A DNA stretch of 64,000 nucleotides from Neoarius graeffei (lineage: Eukaryota; Chordata; Actinopteri; Siluriformes; Ariidae): positions 48,505,521 to 48,569,520 of the forward strand of contig NC_083587.1 of NCBI RefSeq assembly GCF_027579695.1. The letters are read 5' to 3'. Of this stretch, positions 9,740-21,004 are shown piece by piece. How positions within the stretch are numbered: position 1 is the first letter of the stretch; each line of letters starts with the position of its first letter. The translations under genes and the position numbers were made by a program. Below the pieces are notes generated by a model that was given only the letters and a program-made list of their open reading frames with translations, was not told where the DNA came from and did no database searches.

Positions 9740-9810
9740 CACTAATCTTAATCATAATCTTACTTACTTACATATTTACTTAAAATCTAGTTAATACTGT
9801 GATTAGTATT

Positions 9811-9821
9811 AAAGGGGGGGA
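9811..9821 (+). other. Polypurine tract
   Basis: AAAGGGGGGGA lies two bases before the TG of the 3' LTR, the expected site of plus-strand DNA priming. Confidence 0.85.
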
Positions 9822-9822
9822 T

Positions 9823-11032
9823 TGTTGGGTCAAAATTTATTATATGTAGATTATGATTAGAATATGAATCAGAATCAGTAGGTTAAATCAGGATATATGT
9901 AGGTGTATATGTAAGTTTAGTGAAATAGTGATTCTTAGCTTATTCTGTGTTAAGATTTAGTTTGAAATGACCTTAGGTCCGGCTGGACATTGTTTGGGAA
10001 CATTTTGTTTATGAATGTGTATTTTTGAACAGAGACGTGTCTGAAGGTCTGTTTTAGTGTCAGATCGACTCATACCACACTCAGAAATAGTAGAATTAAA
10101 GTTCATGATTATGCTTATTCATTCAGTTGAATCTTAGGTCATGGCTTCATAAAGGCTATGAAATACACTGAAATATATTGAAATATACTATGGTAAGGAT
10201 TAATATTAGTTTTATAGATCCCGTAATTAATGAATACATTCCGTGATTAATGTTAGTTTCATAGTTCTAGATTAGTTTCATAATGATATTATAATTATAA
10301 TTAAGATCTCATGATTCTAAGGATTTTTAGTTTAAGAGCATTAACCTAATTTAGTTATAAGTTTAATCCTGTTAGTGGTTTAATTGTTCTCTCTCTTTCA
10401 GACATATTCTCATTGTACTTGTGGTTAAGTTGTTCTTTTTTTTTATGTTTATTCTCTTATAACATTCATTATTAAGAGCTGATTGTTATTTGTTAATTAC
10501 TTATGTTGATGGAATCAAGATAATCAAGATGTAATTTACTGACTTACCACACATTCATGTGTTAAGAATTATTCATGTTAATCATTAAGAATTAGTACGA
10601 TCCTTTCTGTGCAAACTAGTGTTTTTTGACCTTCTTCGTAGGCAAACATTAAACATTATCTATGTTTATACATTCCAAACTATTCCACGAAGAATCAGAC
10701 ATAACATCTATCTGTACCTTATTGTCAGCAAAAAAATATGTTATTATATTATTATGATTGATTCAAGATCATTACACACTTCTACATAGACACACACACA
10801 TAGACACACACACACACACGAAGACAAAACATAAACACAGCAACACTATAAGACATTCCCACAAATATTTTCATTCAGACGAAGCGAGCGAATAAACTGG
10901 CATGTGAACAACCCACACGTGTTCTCCTGTCTGTTTCTGAGCGATTCGTCTCCTTGTCTCCTTGTCTCCTTCGGGCCCGAAGGGAAGGCATTCACGAAGG
11001 AATCCAGGGTCTCTTTCTGGGTGAACCCAACA
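9823..11032 (+). repeat. ERV 3' LTR
   Basis: It is 1,210 bp with the same ends as the 5' LTR and no difference seen by eye. AATAAA is at 10891-10896. The ATTGT duplication follows at 11033-11037. Confidence 0.95.
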
Positions 11033-11037
11033 ATTGT

Positions 11038-11466
11038 CAATGGTGAAATCCCAAAATTCCTTGCAACTGTATGTTCAGAAATTTTGTTCCCAAACTGTTG
11101 GACTATTCACCCATGCAGTTCTTCACAAAGTGTTGAACCTCATTCCATCCTTGCTTGTGAATGACTGAGCCTTTCCAATTACCAATTAACTGTTTACCCA
11201 TAAGACCACGTGTTTTTTGAGCATTCTACAACTTTCCCAGTCTTCTCTTGCCCCTGTCCCAACTTTTTTGGAACACGTTGCAGCCCTCGAATTCAGAATG
11301 AGTATATATTGACAAAAACAATCAAGTTTATTATTTTGAACATTAAATATCTTGTCTTTGTATTGTATTCTGTTGGATATAGATCAAAAAGGATTTGCAA
11401 ATTATTGCATTCTGTATTTATTTATGGTTTATACAGTGTTCCAGCTTTTTTGGAATCTGGGTTGTG
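11038..11466 (-). mobile_element. Tc1/mariner copy, second part
   Basis: This continues the element broken at 1151: the sequence around 11038-11060 joins directly to the left part when the provirus and one ATTGT are removed. The end around 11436-11460 (gttccagcttttttggaatctgggttgt) matches the terminal repeat of the copy at 12726-14267. Confidence 0.75.
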
Positions 11467-12043
11467 TTTGGGATATCACAAATCAAATACTATTACTATT
11501 AAGAAATCATGTTCCAACAAAGAGCAATTAAATCCAGTTGATGGGTACAAGTGAAGATTATATTATAGTTTATTTCATTTATTTCCTAAAATTAGATATT
11601 TTATCATGATCTATTTTGAGACATTTCTGTCCTTGGGGTGCCGTGCTTAATTTTTGGGACAGTAAGACTTGAATTAAATTTTAAAAAAACAACAACACTA
11701 TTAGAACTTATGTTATTTTGCCCTTTGAATGTACAGGTTAAGTTTTGTAAGGGGGGTTGGCAGCCCTACTATACCAACCATCTTTTTGTCCTACAGTCTG
11801 GCACTTCATTCTGATTCAATTTGGACTACAGCATCTGCCAATTGAGTAAGTGCAGTAATCTAAGATATCATGAGCACAGAATAAAATGGTTCAGCAGAAT
11901 TGCATCCAAAACCCACTTCTTCACAATGAAATCTCTACACTGGCATCTTGTGGATTAGCAATGCAGAGGCACTGTGTGTTATTTTAAACAGTAATTGACA
12001 AATGTGCCAAAGACAACAAAAGAAATCCATGTGTTTGTGTGAA
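11467..12043. other. No gene seen
   Basis: AT-rich sequence with no recognisable coding or repeat feature. Confidence 0.5.
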
Positions 12044-12055
12044 TGATGTAAATGT

Positions 12056-12174
12056 CTCATCTCATCTCATTATCTGTAGCCGCTTTATCCTTCTACAGGG
12101 TCGCAGGCAAGCTGGAGCCTATCCCAGCTGACTACGGGCGAAAGGCGGGGTACACCCTGGACAAGTCGCCAGGG
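12056..12174 (-). repeat. V-SINE, 5'-truncated
   Basis: Only the 3' end of the SINE is present, in reverse, starting with its (CTCAT)n-type tail. A perfect 12-bp target duplication tgatgtaaatgt flanks it (12044-12055 and 12175-12186), so it inserted in this truncated form. Confidence 0.9.
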
Positions 12175-12186
12175 TGATGTAAATGT

Positions 12187-12725
12187 GATACATGTGAAAA
12201 GAGAAGCACAGCAAAGAAGCTGTTTGGTTCTAATATATTCAGACATACTGATATATTTTTGGCATGAGAAAGCCAAACACAAGCTGCAGCTGCTGCACCA
12301 GCCAGTACTTGAGGCTTACTCATTGCGTTTATAAGAGAATGAAGAAAGGTTGTATGCCTGAGTTTTGCATTTGAGTATTTATATAAAAAATAATGTCATT
12401 TTCAATGTATGCTGTATGAACAAATTGCATTGTATTATGCAAATCACAGAGCAGCAGTAATACTCTTGATGTCACAGGACTGATCTAAAATAACAGAAAA
12501 TCTCAGATATGGCTTCCTCTACCCAAATTGTACCAATTTCATTCCAAGTACCATGTGTAGAAAGATTTTTGTAAAGTGTTATGTTTTTTCCACTCTTAAT
12601 TTCTGTTCTCTTTCTCTTCTCTTACATACTAAATTCTCCAATTACTGTTAGCTTTCTTAGAGATCAAATTATCTCAAATGACAGTTCACAAATCAAACAA
12701 ATTGTCAAAATGTTACAAATGATGA
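12187..12725. other. No gene seen
   Basis: AT-rich spacer with no recognisable feature. Confidence 0.5.
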
Positions 12726-14267
12726 CAATCCCAATTCCAAAAATGTTGGAACATGGTGTAAACTGGGGGGGGGGGGAGAACAGAATGCAATCATTTCCAA
12801 ATCATGGAAACCCGATAATTCATTGAAAATAACAAACACAACATATCAAATGTTGAAACTGAGAAATGTTATTGTTTTTTGAAAAATAGATGCTCATTTT
12901 GAATTTGATGTCAGCAACACATTTCAAAAAAGTTGGGACAGGGGCATGTTTATCACTGTGTTGCATCACCTCTACTTTTAACAACAGTCTGTAAACATTT
13001 GGGAACTGAAGAGACCAATTGCTGAAGTTTTGAAAGTGAAATGTTGTCCCATTCTTGCCTGATATATAATTTCAGTTGCTCAACATTTCGGGATCTCCTT
13101 TGTCATATTTTGTGCTTCATAAAGCGCCAAATGTTTTAAATGGGAGACAGGTCTGAACTACAGGCAGGCCAGTTTAGCACCCAGACTCTTTTACTACAGA
13201 ACCATGCAGTTTTATTATGTGCAGAAAGCGGTTTGGCATTGTCTTGCTGAAAGAAAGAAGGCCTTCCCTGAAAAAGATTTTGTCTGGATGGCAGCATATT
13301 GCTCTGAAACGTGTATATGTCATTCAGCATTAATGATGCCTTCCCAGATGTACAAGCCACCCATGTCATGTGTACTAATGCACCCTCATACCATCACAGA
13401 TGCTGGCTTTTGAACTGTGCACTGATAACAAGCCGGATGGTCCTCTCTTCTTTAGCCTGAAGGACGTGGTGTCCATGATTTCTAAAAAGAATTTCTACTT
13501 TTGATTCGTCAGACCTCGGGACAATTTTCCACTTTGCCTCAGTCCATCATAAAAGAGGTCTGGCCCAGAGAAGGTGGAGGTGTTTCTGGATATTGTTTAT
13601 ATCTGGTTTTAACTTGCATTTATGGATGCAGTAATGAACTGTTTTCACAGACGATGGTTTTCTGAATTGTTCCTGAGCCCATACAGTGATTTCCACTACA
13701 GACACGTGTCTGCTTTTAATGCAGTGTCTCCTGAGGGCCTGAAGATCACAGGCATCCAATGTCAGTTTTTAGCCTTGTCTCTTGTATACAGAGATTTCTC
13801 CAGATTCTCTGAATCTTTTAATGATATTATGTACCATAAACTCTGTGATCCCCAAATTCTTTGCAGTTTTACATTGAGGAACTTTATTCTTAAATTGTTG
13901 CACTGTTTGCCCACGCAGTCTTTCACAGAGCAGTGAACCCCTCCCCATCTTTACTTTTGAGAGACTCCACCTTTTTATATCCAGTCATGTTACTGACCTG
14001 TTGCCAATTAACCTAATTCATTTTTTTAGCATTACACAACTTTTTCAGTCTTTTGCTGCACCGTCCCAACTTTTCTGAAATGTGTTGCTGACATCAAACT
14101 CAAAATAAGCATATATTTTTTTCAAAAAACAATAAAATTTCACTTTCAATATTTTAGATGTTGTCTTTGTACTATTTTCAATGAAATATAGGGTTTCCAT
14201 GATTTGCAAATTCTGTTTTTATTTATGTTTTATGCAGTGTCCCAACTTTTGTTTGGAATTGGGGTTG
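12726..14267 (-). mobile_element. Tc1/mariner copy, decayed
   Basis: The ends are imperfect inverted repeats: CAATCCCAATTCC on the left and GGAATTGGGGTTG on the right, with TA after the right end. The transposase sense is the minus strand. The piece at 13136-13369 has the motif FQQDNAKP followed by NWPACSSDLSPI, the second catalytic Asp and the approach to the third catalytic residue of a Tc1-type enzyme. Another piece at 13547-13759 belongs to the N-terminal side. Stops and frameshifts separate the pieces. A run of 13 G at 12765-12777 is likely slippage. Confidence 0.85.
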
Positions 14268-14429
14268 TATTTGCTGCTCTGGTTCTTGCATTCAGATGTC
14301 CAAAAAGTTGTCCCAATCCTTCCCAGGTCTCTGGTTTATCACATTTACATACTAGGCAACATACAATATGTTAACATATGGCAACACTGTAGGACAGTAT
14401 TTGCAAGCCTACATCACAATTAAACTCAG

Positions 14430-14640
14430 TTGTATTTGAATAACACTTTTAACAATAGACCACGGTCACAAAGCAGCTTTGCAAAAATCCAGATGTAGAT
14501 TTATATCCATAATGAGCAAACAAGAGGCAAGACTGGAAGATACATTGTGAAACCAGACTCAAAAGAGAATCAATCTTCTTCTGGGTGACACTGGATAGAG
14601 GGAATATAAATCATTAATCTTCTACAACTGTATTCTGTAT
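14430..14640 (+). repeat. Dispersed repeat shared with 57470
   Basis: The stretch from tgtatttgaataacacttttaacaa to about 14640 resembles 57477-57720 (cacttttaacaa, atgagcaa, accagactcaaaag, gggtgac or gggtgat). It has no coding content. The class is unknown. Confidence 0.6.
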
Positions 14641-14910
14641 ATTCAAACAGTACTAATTGTGTTGAGTGTATGTTATGAACATATTTAAAGGTGCTGCAAA
14701 ATCATCTGAAATTTTCAAAATTTTATTGTGCATGGAATTTTCCTACATCTTGCAAGAACAATATCATGCAAACAAGATGTGATCATTTTGATGTGCTGAG
14801 GGTCACTTTTTTCCTGTTTTGGGACCATTTTCCTACCTCTTGAAGTAAATAGTATGGCCCAACGGAAACAGCCGAATGCAAGGAGCTTTTTATTTTTTTG
14901 AATGCGAGGA

Positions 14911-15264
14911 GGCGGCACAGTGGTGTAGTGGTTAGCGCTGTTGCCTCACAGCAAGAAGGTCTGGGTTCGAGCCCCGTGGCCGGCGAGGGTCTTTCTGCAT
15001 GGAGTTTGCATGTTGTCCACGTGGGTTTCCTCCGGGTGCTCCGGTTTCCCCCACAGTCCAAAGACATGCAGGTTAGGTTGACTGGTGACTCTAAATTGAC
15101 CGTAGGTGTGAATGGTTGTCTGTGTCTATGTGTTAGCCCTGTGATGACCTGGCAACTTGTCCAGGGTGTACCCTGCCTTTCGCCCGTAGTCAGCTGGGAT
15201 AGGCTCCAGCTTGCTTACGACCCTGTAGAACAGGATAAAGCAGCTAGAGATAATGAGATGAGAT
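14911..15264 (+). repeat. V-SINE, full length
   Basis: It has a tRNA-like head, central domain and (ATGAG) tail, flanked by the perfect 11-bp duplication gaatgcgagga (14900-14910 and 15265-15275). Confidence 0.95.
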
Positions 15265-15275
15265 GAATGCGAGGA

Positions 15276-15646
15276 ACTTGAACTAATTAGCATAACTTTG
15301 GAAGTGTATCACACAAAGATGGTGACGTACAGAAAACACTGTGACTCTGCATCAACCTCAGAGAGTTTTGAGTCACAGGGATGTAACTTGTGGTTGACAT
15401 TCATGAAACAAAAGATGAATATGTCTTTTCTCTGTTCCTGCTTTTGTGTTATCATTTATTTATCTGATACACTGTGTATGCAGCATTGCAACATCTTGAA
15501 ACTCCAACGGCAATAGAAATAGAGCATTTTGCCCAGAATTCAACTTTGCAATCAGAACCTTTAAATATGAGTCCTGGGATGAAGACAAGACAGTTTTTGT
15601 GATTTGGGGGACTTTATTTATGTCTTAGTGCTGTACTTGGCAGGGA
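15276..15646. other. No gene seen
   Basis: Non-coding spacer between two SINEs. Confidence 0.5.
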
Positions 15647-15647
15647 G

Positions 15648-15860
15648 GGGGCAGCACGGTGGTGTAGTGGTTAGCACTGTTGCCTCACAGCAAGAAGATC
15701 CTGGGTTTGAGCCCAGCAGCTGATGAGGGCCTTTCTGTGTGGAGTTTGCATGTTCTCCCTGTGTCTGCATGGGTTTCCTCCAGGTGCCCCAGTTTCCCCC
15801 ACACTCCAAAGACATGCAGGTTAGGCTAATTGGTGGCTCTAAATTGACTGTAGGTATGAA
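15648..15860 (+). repeat. V-SINE, 3'-truncated
   Basis: Head and central domain are present; the copy stops at 15860 where it meets the 3' end of the minus-strand repeat carrying the small membrane-protein frame. Confidence 0.85.
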
Positions 15861-16194
15861 TGATGATGAATGAACCCTTTATTATCACTGTACCAGTGAA
15901 ATTGACCATCAACCTGTCCTTACAGAGGGGGAACAGGACAGGAAGACAGGGATAAAAGAAAAGGAAACACAGTAGTAACATGAGGAGAGAGGAGGAGAAA
16001 AAAGCACCCCCACATTACGCTCCTGTCAGGAGTACAGTGTAGGAACATTAAAAAACCTCAGCACATAAGCACACAAATAATGCAAGTACACTTTCCAACA
16101 CTTTACAACATGAAAACACAGGACTTGAGGGGGGAAGGGGGGAAAGGAGGGGGCAATCAGGGGTGAGGGGTAAGGGGGGAGGGGGAGATGTTCT
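15861..16194 (-). other. 3' end of a minus-strand repeat, with poly(A) signal
   Basis: On the minus strand an AATAAA lies at 15883-15878, just before the sequence ends against the SINE. The stretch 16128-16190 is strongly G-rich on the plus strand (several runs of 4-7 G), a possible G-quadruplex. It reads as the 3' untranslated part of the open frame at 16195-17001. Confidence 0.5.
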
Positions 16195-17001
16195 TCAGGT
16201 CTTCAGGGGGAGATGTTGTCCCAGCAACAGCCTTGGCCAAGGCCGGTGCTGTCTCAAGGAGCCAAATGTCGATAAGATAGAGATTGTTTGGTCTTTCGAA
16301 CAGACACAGTCTTGGCACGTCCACACCGCTTGTCCATATCTGTCCATTTCGTCCATTCTGTTCAATTTGGTCTCCAAAATACTTATTCCTTGCAAAGCCG
16401 AACGCTTCTCCAAGATGACAACCATGTTGTGGTTCAAGTACTGAATAGCCACAGTCTGAGTGCCGATGGCTTTGCCCACCACTTCAATCATATCGGGCAG
16501 TTTTGTGGGGCTTTGAACAGCTGTCACCGTTGTCTGATTTCCTCAATATACCAGGGCAGTGCCTAATCCAATCAGCAAAAGTCCTGTAATCATGGTTCCA
16601 AATAGGTAGATATCTTCAGTGTCCTCCACAGAAAGAATCACCAGGCACACGACCCGCCAACGCTCCCATGCATCCATCGTGTAACCAGCCGCGAACGTTC
16701 CGGCAGGACAGGCGGGTTCCCCCGAACCCACACTGTAAAAAATGATTTGTTGTTTTAACTTAAAAAAGTTAGTGCAAGGGTTGCCTTAAGGGCTGCCTTA
16801 AAATTTTGAGTTCACTGAAATTAATATAGTAAGTTCACAACAATTTAACTTACTATGTGAATTCCAGTGAACTCAAAATTTTAAGGCAGCCCTTGCACTA
16901 ACTTTTTTAAGTTAAAACAACAAATATTTTTTTTTACAGTGCAGGCTTCTCGTCGAGAAAACTGTGTCAATTTTGTTAGGAGACCAGTTTATCAATTCCA
17001 T
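16195..17001 (-). pseudogene. Small membrane-protein frame, broken by a MITE and one stop
   Basis: I do not recognise this protein by name. Reading minus from an ATG at 17001, an open frame runs to the MITE (16941-16731) and continues in frame beyond it if the MITE and a 2-bp duplication are left out. It then has the segment TFAAGYTMDAWERW, an acidic patch, and a clear membrane span (TMITGLLLIGLGTALVY). After one in-frame TGA at 16545-16543 it continues open to 16195 with a helical, coiled-coil-like part ending near an MDEMDRYGQAVW segment. Total length would be about 200 residues. A poly(A) signal lies downstream. The layout suggests a single-span membrane protein with a cytoplasmic or lumenal coil, carried on a repeat or retrocopy. 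It might be an accessory gene of a retroelement; that is a guess. Confidence 0.5.
16731..16941. mobile_element. Palindromic MITE
   Basis: A 211-bp near-perfect foldback starts CACTGTAAAAAA and ends TTTTTTACAGTG. The arms are about 90 bp each, with a short gggttgccttaa duplication in the left arm. The flanking duplication seems to be only CA. It interrupts the membrane-protein frame. Confidence 0.85.
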
Positions 17002-17156
17002 GCTTTTTTTAGTTTAGAAAGCAATGCGGAGAGAGTCTCTCAAAAAGTATAGACAGACAAGATGAGACAAAGAAGCACAAGCAGGGAAAAAAAAGGAGGG
17101 AGAGGGAGAGCAGAGAAAATGCAACCGCCTTCCGTGGAAGCACGGAGAAAAAAAAA

Positions 17157-17325
17157 TGTGAGTGTGAATGGTTGTTTGTCTCTGTGTCAGCCCTGCAGTG
17201 ACCTGGCGACTTGTCCAGGGTGTACTCTGCCTCTTGCCCATAGTCAGCTGGGATAGGCTCCAGCTTGCCTGCGACCCTGCACAGGATAAGTGGCTACAGA
17301 TAATGGATGGATGGATTGATGGCAG
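17157..17325 (+). repeat. V-SINE, 3' half
   Basis: It starts at the tgtgagtgtgaatggttg segment and ends with a (GGAT)n tail. The tRNA head is missing. Confidence 0.85.
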
Positions 17326-17603
17326 GGAGCTGAGTAGGGAGAGTGAGAAGGCAAAAAGAAACAGCAAGAAAAGAAAAGCATTGGTGTTAGCATGTTAGAC
17401 CTGAAATTAAAATATTGTTGAGACAGGAACCAATGGGTGACTCTTGAATTGGCGTTTTTAGCCTAGTATTCAGGAAACTCAGGCACATGTCGGCATAATC
17501 ATTGGAACACTGGGAAATCAGAGCACAAGAGAAGATTTTTAATTAATTTTTTAAAGAAATGTTCAAGTGCCCTCTCAGCTGTGCATCACCTCTTATAATT
17601 ATA

Positions 17604-18796
17604 ATTTTCCCAGACCACACATTGGGAAATTGAACATTTCAGATAATCACCTCTTGGCACCCTGTGGTTTAGTTTGATTAACAGTGTGGCCTCCCCCTCA
17701 CATTTCACACAGGAATCACAGTGCAGTGGTTCAGGTTCAGTAAATGACAGCAACTAGCTAAGAAATTGCAGGTGTTCAGGCATCCAGCCCTCATGGACAG
17801 AAGAGTGCAGTTTTGTTTTTCAGACGGCCCATGTTGTGCATTTTGAAAATACAGTTTGCAGAACATCGAATGTTAAGCACCATTTTGAGACAAGACACCA
17901 GAAAACTTTTAAAGATTAGGCAGACAAGGCACAATTGATCAAAATGTCCAGTTATGGGAAAGAAGCCAACACCCTCAAAGTCTTTGCCACTGCTAAAAAC
18001 CATGTGACTAAAGCAAGCGATCACATTGCTCACTGAATTGCGAAACGCAGAAAGCCATTCCCAGAGGATGAATATACTGTATTAAGGAGGCTTTTCTCTG
18101 TAGCTCAGAGGTTCTCTTTGAAGGCTTACCAAACAAAGAGTCAATCAAATCAATAATTAAAGATATTCCCATGTCAGCTAGAAGTGTGCAGCAATGCATC
18201 AAAGAAATAGTAGGAAATGTCAGCATGCAGCAAACAGCTAGGTTAAAAAATGCTGTAGCATTGAGCATTGCACTTGATGAGAACATGGACATGAATGACA
18301 TAGCATGTTTGGCAGTCATGGCAAGATCCTGTGATTTGACTGGAAGGGAAATGCTTTGCTGCTTAAAGTCAATGTCTGATACAGATAAAGATAGAAAAGT
18401 GACTTCAAGTAAAATTCTAATTCATATACAGTACATTCTTTCCACGTAATACATAAATCAGTGAAAATGAATCATGATTAGCATTGATTTGTTTTCAACT
18501 GCATTGTGTCTCTGCAGGTTGGATTTCCAGCATCACATATATCCCGATGCTCCACTTTTTTTAAAACAAGCTTTGCTGTACATGAACCAGTGGTGCATGC
18601 ATTGCAGAATGGCTTCATTTCTCAGTGAAACACCTAATTTCTGTATTTCATGGTGAAAGCTATTCCCAAAGAAAAACAAGCTGTTTTCCACTTGGACCAC
18701 TTCTCAGGCAAGATTTAAGGTCAAACAAACTGAATTTTTGTGAGACTAGATTATAAATTTTCCCAGACCACACATTGGGAAATTGAACATTTCAGA
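17604..18796 (+). repeat. 40-bp direct repeats flanking a 1.1-kb block
   Basis: The 40 bases from attttcccagaccacacatt occur identically at 17604-17643 and 18757-18796. They enclose the decayed hAT-like transposase. Unit and spacing are seen directly; the cause is not known. Confidence 0.7.
17790..18450 (+). pseudogene. hAT-type transposase fragment, decayed
   Basis: The clearest part is 18171-18449, beginning MSARSVQQCIKEIV and holding LDENMDMNDIA. This resembles the LDEST-D motif region around the first catalytic Asp of hAT transposases, especially the family domesticated as GTF2IRD2, FAM200 and ZBED proteins. Just upstream (about 18085-18170), other frames show segments like LLFEGLPNKESI, which also fit that family but need a frameshift. 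Only the N-terminal half remains. It is dead. The similarity is from memory of the family, not a search. Confidence 0.55.
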
Positions 18797-19120
18797 AAAC
18801 CAGGTTGGGAATTTTCATGACCATTGGGAATCACTGATCAAGCAAAGCTGGATTTTCTCAAAAACTGGAGTGCCATGTTCAGTTCAGTTCAGTTTTAATG
18901 ATCATATGTACAGTATTTTAACACAGGGTCAACTTATAATGAAATGCATTGGATGAGACAAGAAGGTTGGGGGGTAAATTAGGTAAATTCAGTGCAGATG
19001 TTATGCTCATTAGAGTTCTGGGCACAGAAGGAGTGTGGACATGAAGGAAATTGCACTGAATTGTCTAAAATAACAAGTATATGTTTTTTTTATTTATTTT
19101 TACCATCTTTGTTTGCTTTG
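18797..19120. other. No gene seen
   Basis: Spacer; a (TTCAG)n-like patch at about 18880-18896. Confidence 0.4.
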
Positions 19121-19447
19121 TGGGGTGACAGGGTGGTGTAGTGGTTAGCACTGTTGCCTCACAGCAAGAAGGTTCTGGGTTTGAGCCCAGTGGCTGACGG
19201 GGGCCTTTCTGCGTGGAGTTTGCATGTTCTCCCCGTGTCTGTGTGGGTTTCCTCCGGGTGCTCCGGTTTCCCCCACAGTCCAAAGACATGCAGGTTAGGC
19301 TAATTGGTGGCTCTAAATTGACCGTAGGTGTGAATGTGAGTGTGAATGATCTGGCGACTTGTCCAGGGTGTACCCTGCTTCTTGGGATAGGTTCCCGCTT
19401 GCCCGCAGCCCTGTACAGGATAAGCAGTTGTGGATAATGGATGGATG
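19121..19447 (+). repeat. V-SINE with internal deletions
   Basis: Head, central domain and GGATGGATG tail are present; segments after tgtgagtgtgaatg and before the tail are shortened. No convincing target duplication. Confidence 0.85.
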
Positions 19448-20310
19448 CTTGGTTTGTCCCCATCCTGCTTACTGCATAATTTCCCTCAGTTCTTTTTGCA
19501 ATTTTCATGCTCTGTGAACATTGTTATTACATGTTTCGAGTAGGTTTCATCCATTTTTTAAATGTACAGTACAGTATGATGCATGGTACTGAATGAAGGA
19601 TGTAACTGAACATGAATACATTATTTGAATTGAACAGATAATAGGTGCATTCCAATTTGAAGGCAACTGCCTTCATAGCCACATCTTTTGAAGGCTCAGT
19701 AATGTCTAACACTGATGAGACTTTGCAATGGCACAAAGACAGAGAAGGTTATAAATAGACAAACTAAGCAAGGGATGAAAACAGAACAGCTGAACACAAT
19801 CTGGACAGGATTGGGTGGAGAAAAGACTCCAAAACAAAGGTATATGACAATGTACACACAAAAAAAGGAGAGCACTCCATACAATGACAGAGGGAATTTG
19901 TGACATCATGTTATTTTGTAATTTTACAACAAAGAAAAAAAAAATCCAAAGACAGATTTTTTTAGATTGACTGTATAATCAAACAGATTACACATTAAAA
20001 GATAAAAAAAAGAAAAAAAATGCAGAATCACACATTAAAATAGGTCCATGTTAATCTTGAAATTACTGAAATTGGATTAACACAATCCTACATACACAAC
20101 AGATGTGGCAGAAATTATGCTATTATCACAAAAACATGAGTGGATTTCCAAAAATATGTTTTATATCATTACTAAGAAAATAAAGCAGAACATCAAATTA
20201 CTGTAATGTACATTTTATGCTTCTCAAAGGGTTTAAAGGTCTTTTATGATATGAGTATAAAAATATGAATAACATATTTTTCAATGTCTTCACCCCGTGA
20301 GGACATAGAT
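19448..20310. other. No gene seen
   Basis: AT-rich spacer with several A-runs and no recognisable repeat or coding stretch. Confidence 0.5.
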
Positions 20311-20472
20311 GAATTGTTTTGATAAATTTGGGTACTTTTTGTTTGTGAATGTGTTGATATAATAAAAAGAAAATCATGCTGGTTTGAAGAAATATGAAGT
20401 TTATCTTCTTGTGTTGAAAAACTCATGTTTTTCATACGAAATACATCACAGATCTGAGTGACATATTTAAAT

Positions 20473-20615
20473 AATATTGGCTGGCTTTTTTCATGGTATA
20501 TCAGATATATTCCATTCATCTCGCATGATCTTGAACTTTTCTTCGACTCATTCAGTATCATGCTAGCTGAATGGAATATATCTAATATACCATGAAAAAA
20601 AGCCAGCCAATATTA
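20473..20615. repeat. Hairpin with about 45-bp arms
   Basis: The arm ggctggcttttttcatggta...ccattca is repeated in inverted form ending at 20615 with a loop of about 40 bases. The matching hairpin in the other arm is at 26803-26925. Confidence 0.85.
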
Positions 20616-20634
20616 TTATTATTATTATTATTAT

Positions 20635-21004
20635 GCGGCACGGTGGTGTAGTGGTTAGCGCTGTCGCCTCACAGCAAGAAGGTCCGGGTTCGAGCCCCGT
20701 GGCTGGCGAGGGCCTTTCTGTGTGGAGTTTGCATGTTCTCCCCGTGTCCGCGTGGGTTTCCTCCGGGTGCTCCGGTTTCCCCCACAGTCCAAAGACATGC
20801 AGGTTAGGTTAACTGGTGACTCTAAATTGACCGTAGGTGTGAATGTGAGTGTGAATGGTTGTCTGTGTCTATGTGTCAGCCCTGTGATGACCTGGCGACT
20901 TGTCCAGGGTGTACCCCGCCTTTCGCCCGTAGTCAGCTGGGATAGGCTCCAGCTTGCCTGCGACCCTGTAGAAGGATAAAGCGGCTAGAGATAATGAGAT
21001 GAGA
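20635..21004 (+). repeat. V-SINE, full length
   Basis: Head to ATGAGATGAG tail, inserted into a (TTA)n tract that occurs on both sides and is probably the target duplication. Confidence 0.95.

Larger units (their letters stand above)
1157..11032 (+). mobile_element. Complete endogenous retrovirus (gamma/epsilon-like, class I)
   Basis: A 9,876-bp provirus has the order LTR, primer site, gag, pro-pol, env, polypurine tract, LTR. It is flanked by the perfect 5-bp duplication ATTGT (1152-1156 and 11033-11037), and it interrupts a Tc1 copy whose sequence resumes on the other side. The two 1,210-bp LTRs look identical by eye, and gag, pro-pol and env are each open to full length, so the insertion is very recent. 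Gag and pol share one frame with a single TAG between them, and env has a CX6CC-type transmembrane subunit; both are gammaretrovirus-like habits. The pol YADD motif and the long LTR also allow an epsilon-like fish lineage. Which of the two applies needs a tree. Confidence 0.93.

Noticed and set aside
14911-14990. tRNA gene
   Set aside because: The A- and B-box-like text is the head of a V-SINE repeated many times in the window; no cloverleaf with an acceptor stem.
14898-15266. Repeated open frames with PPQSKDMQVRL or SLDCGGNRSTRRKP segments, here and at every SINE
   Set aside because: They are translations of the SINE core on either strand, not proteins.
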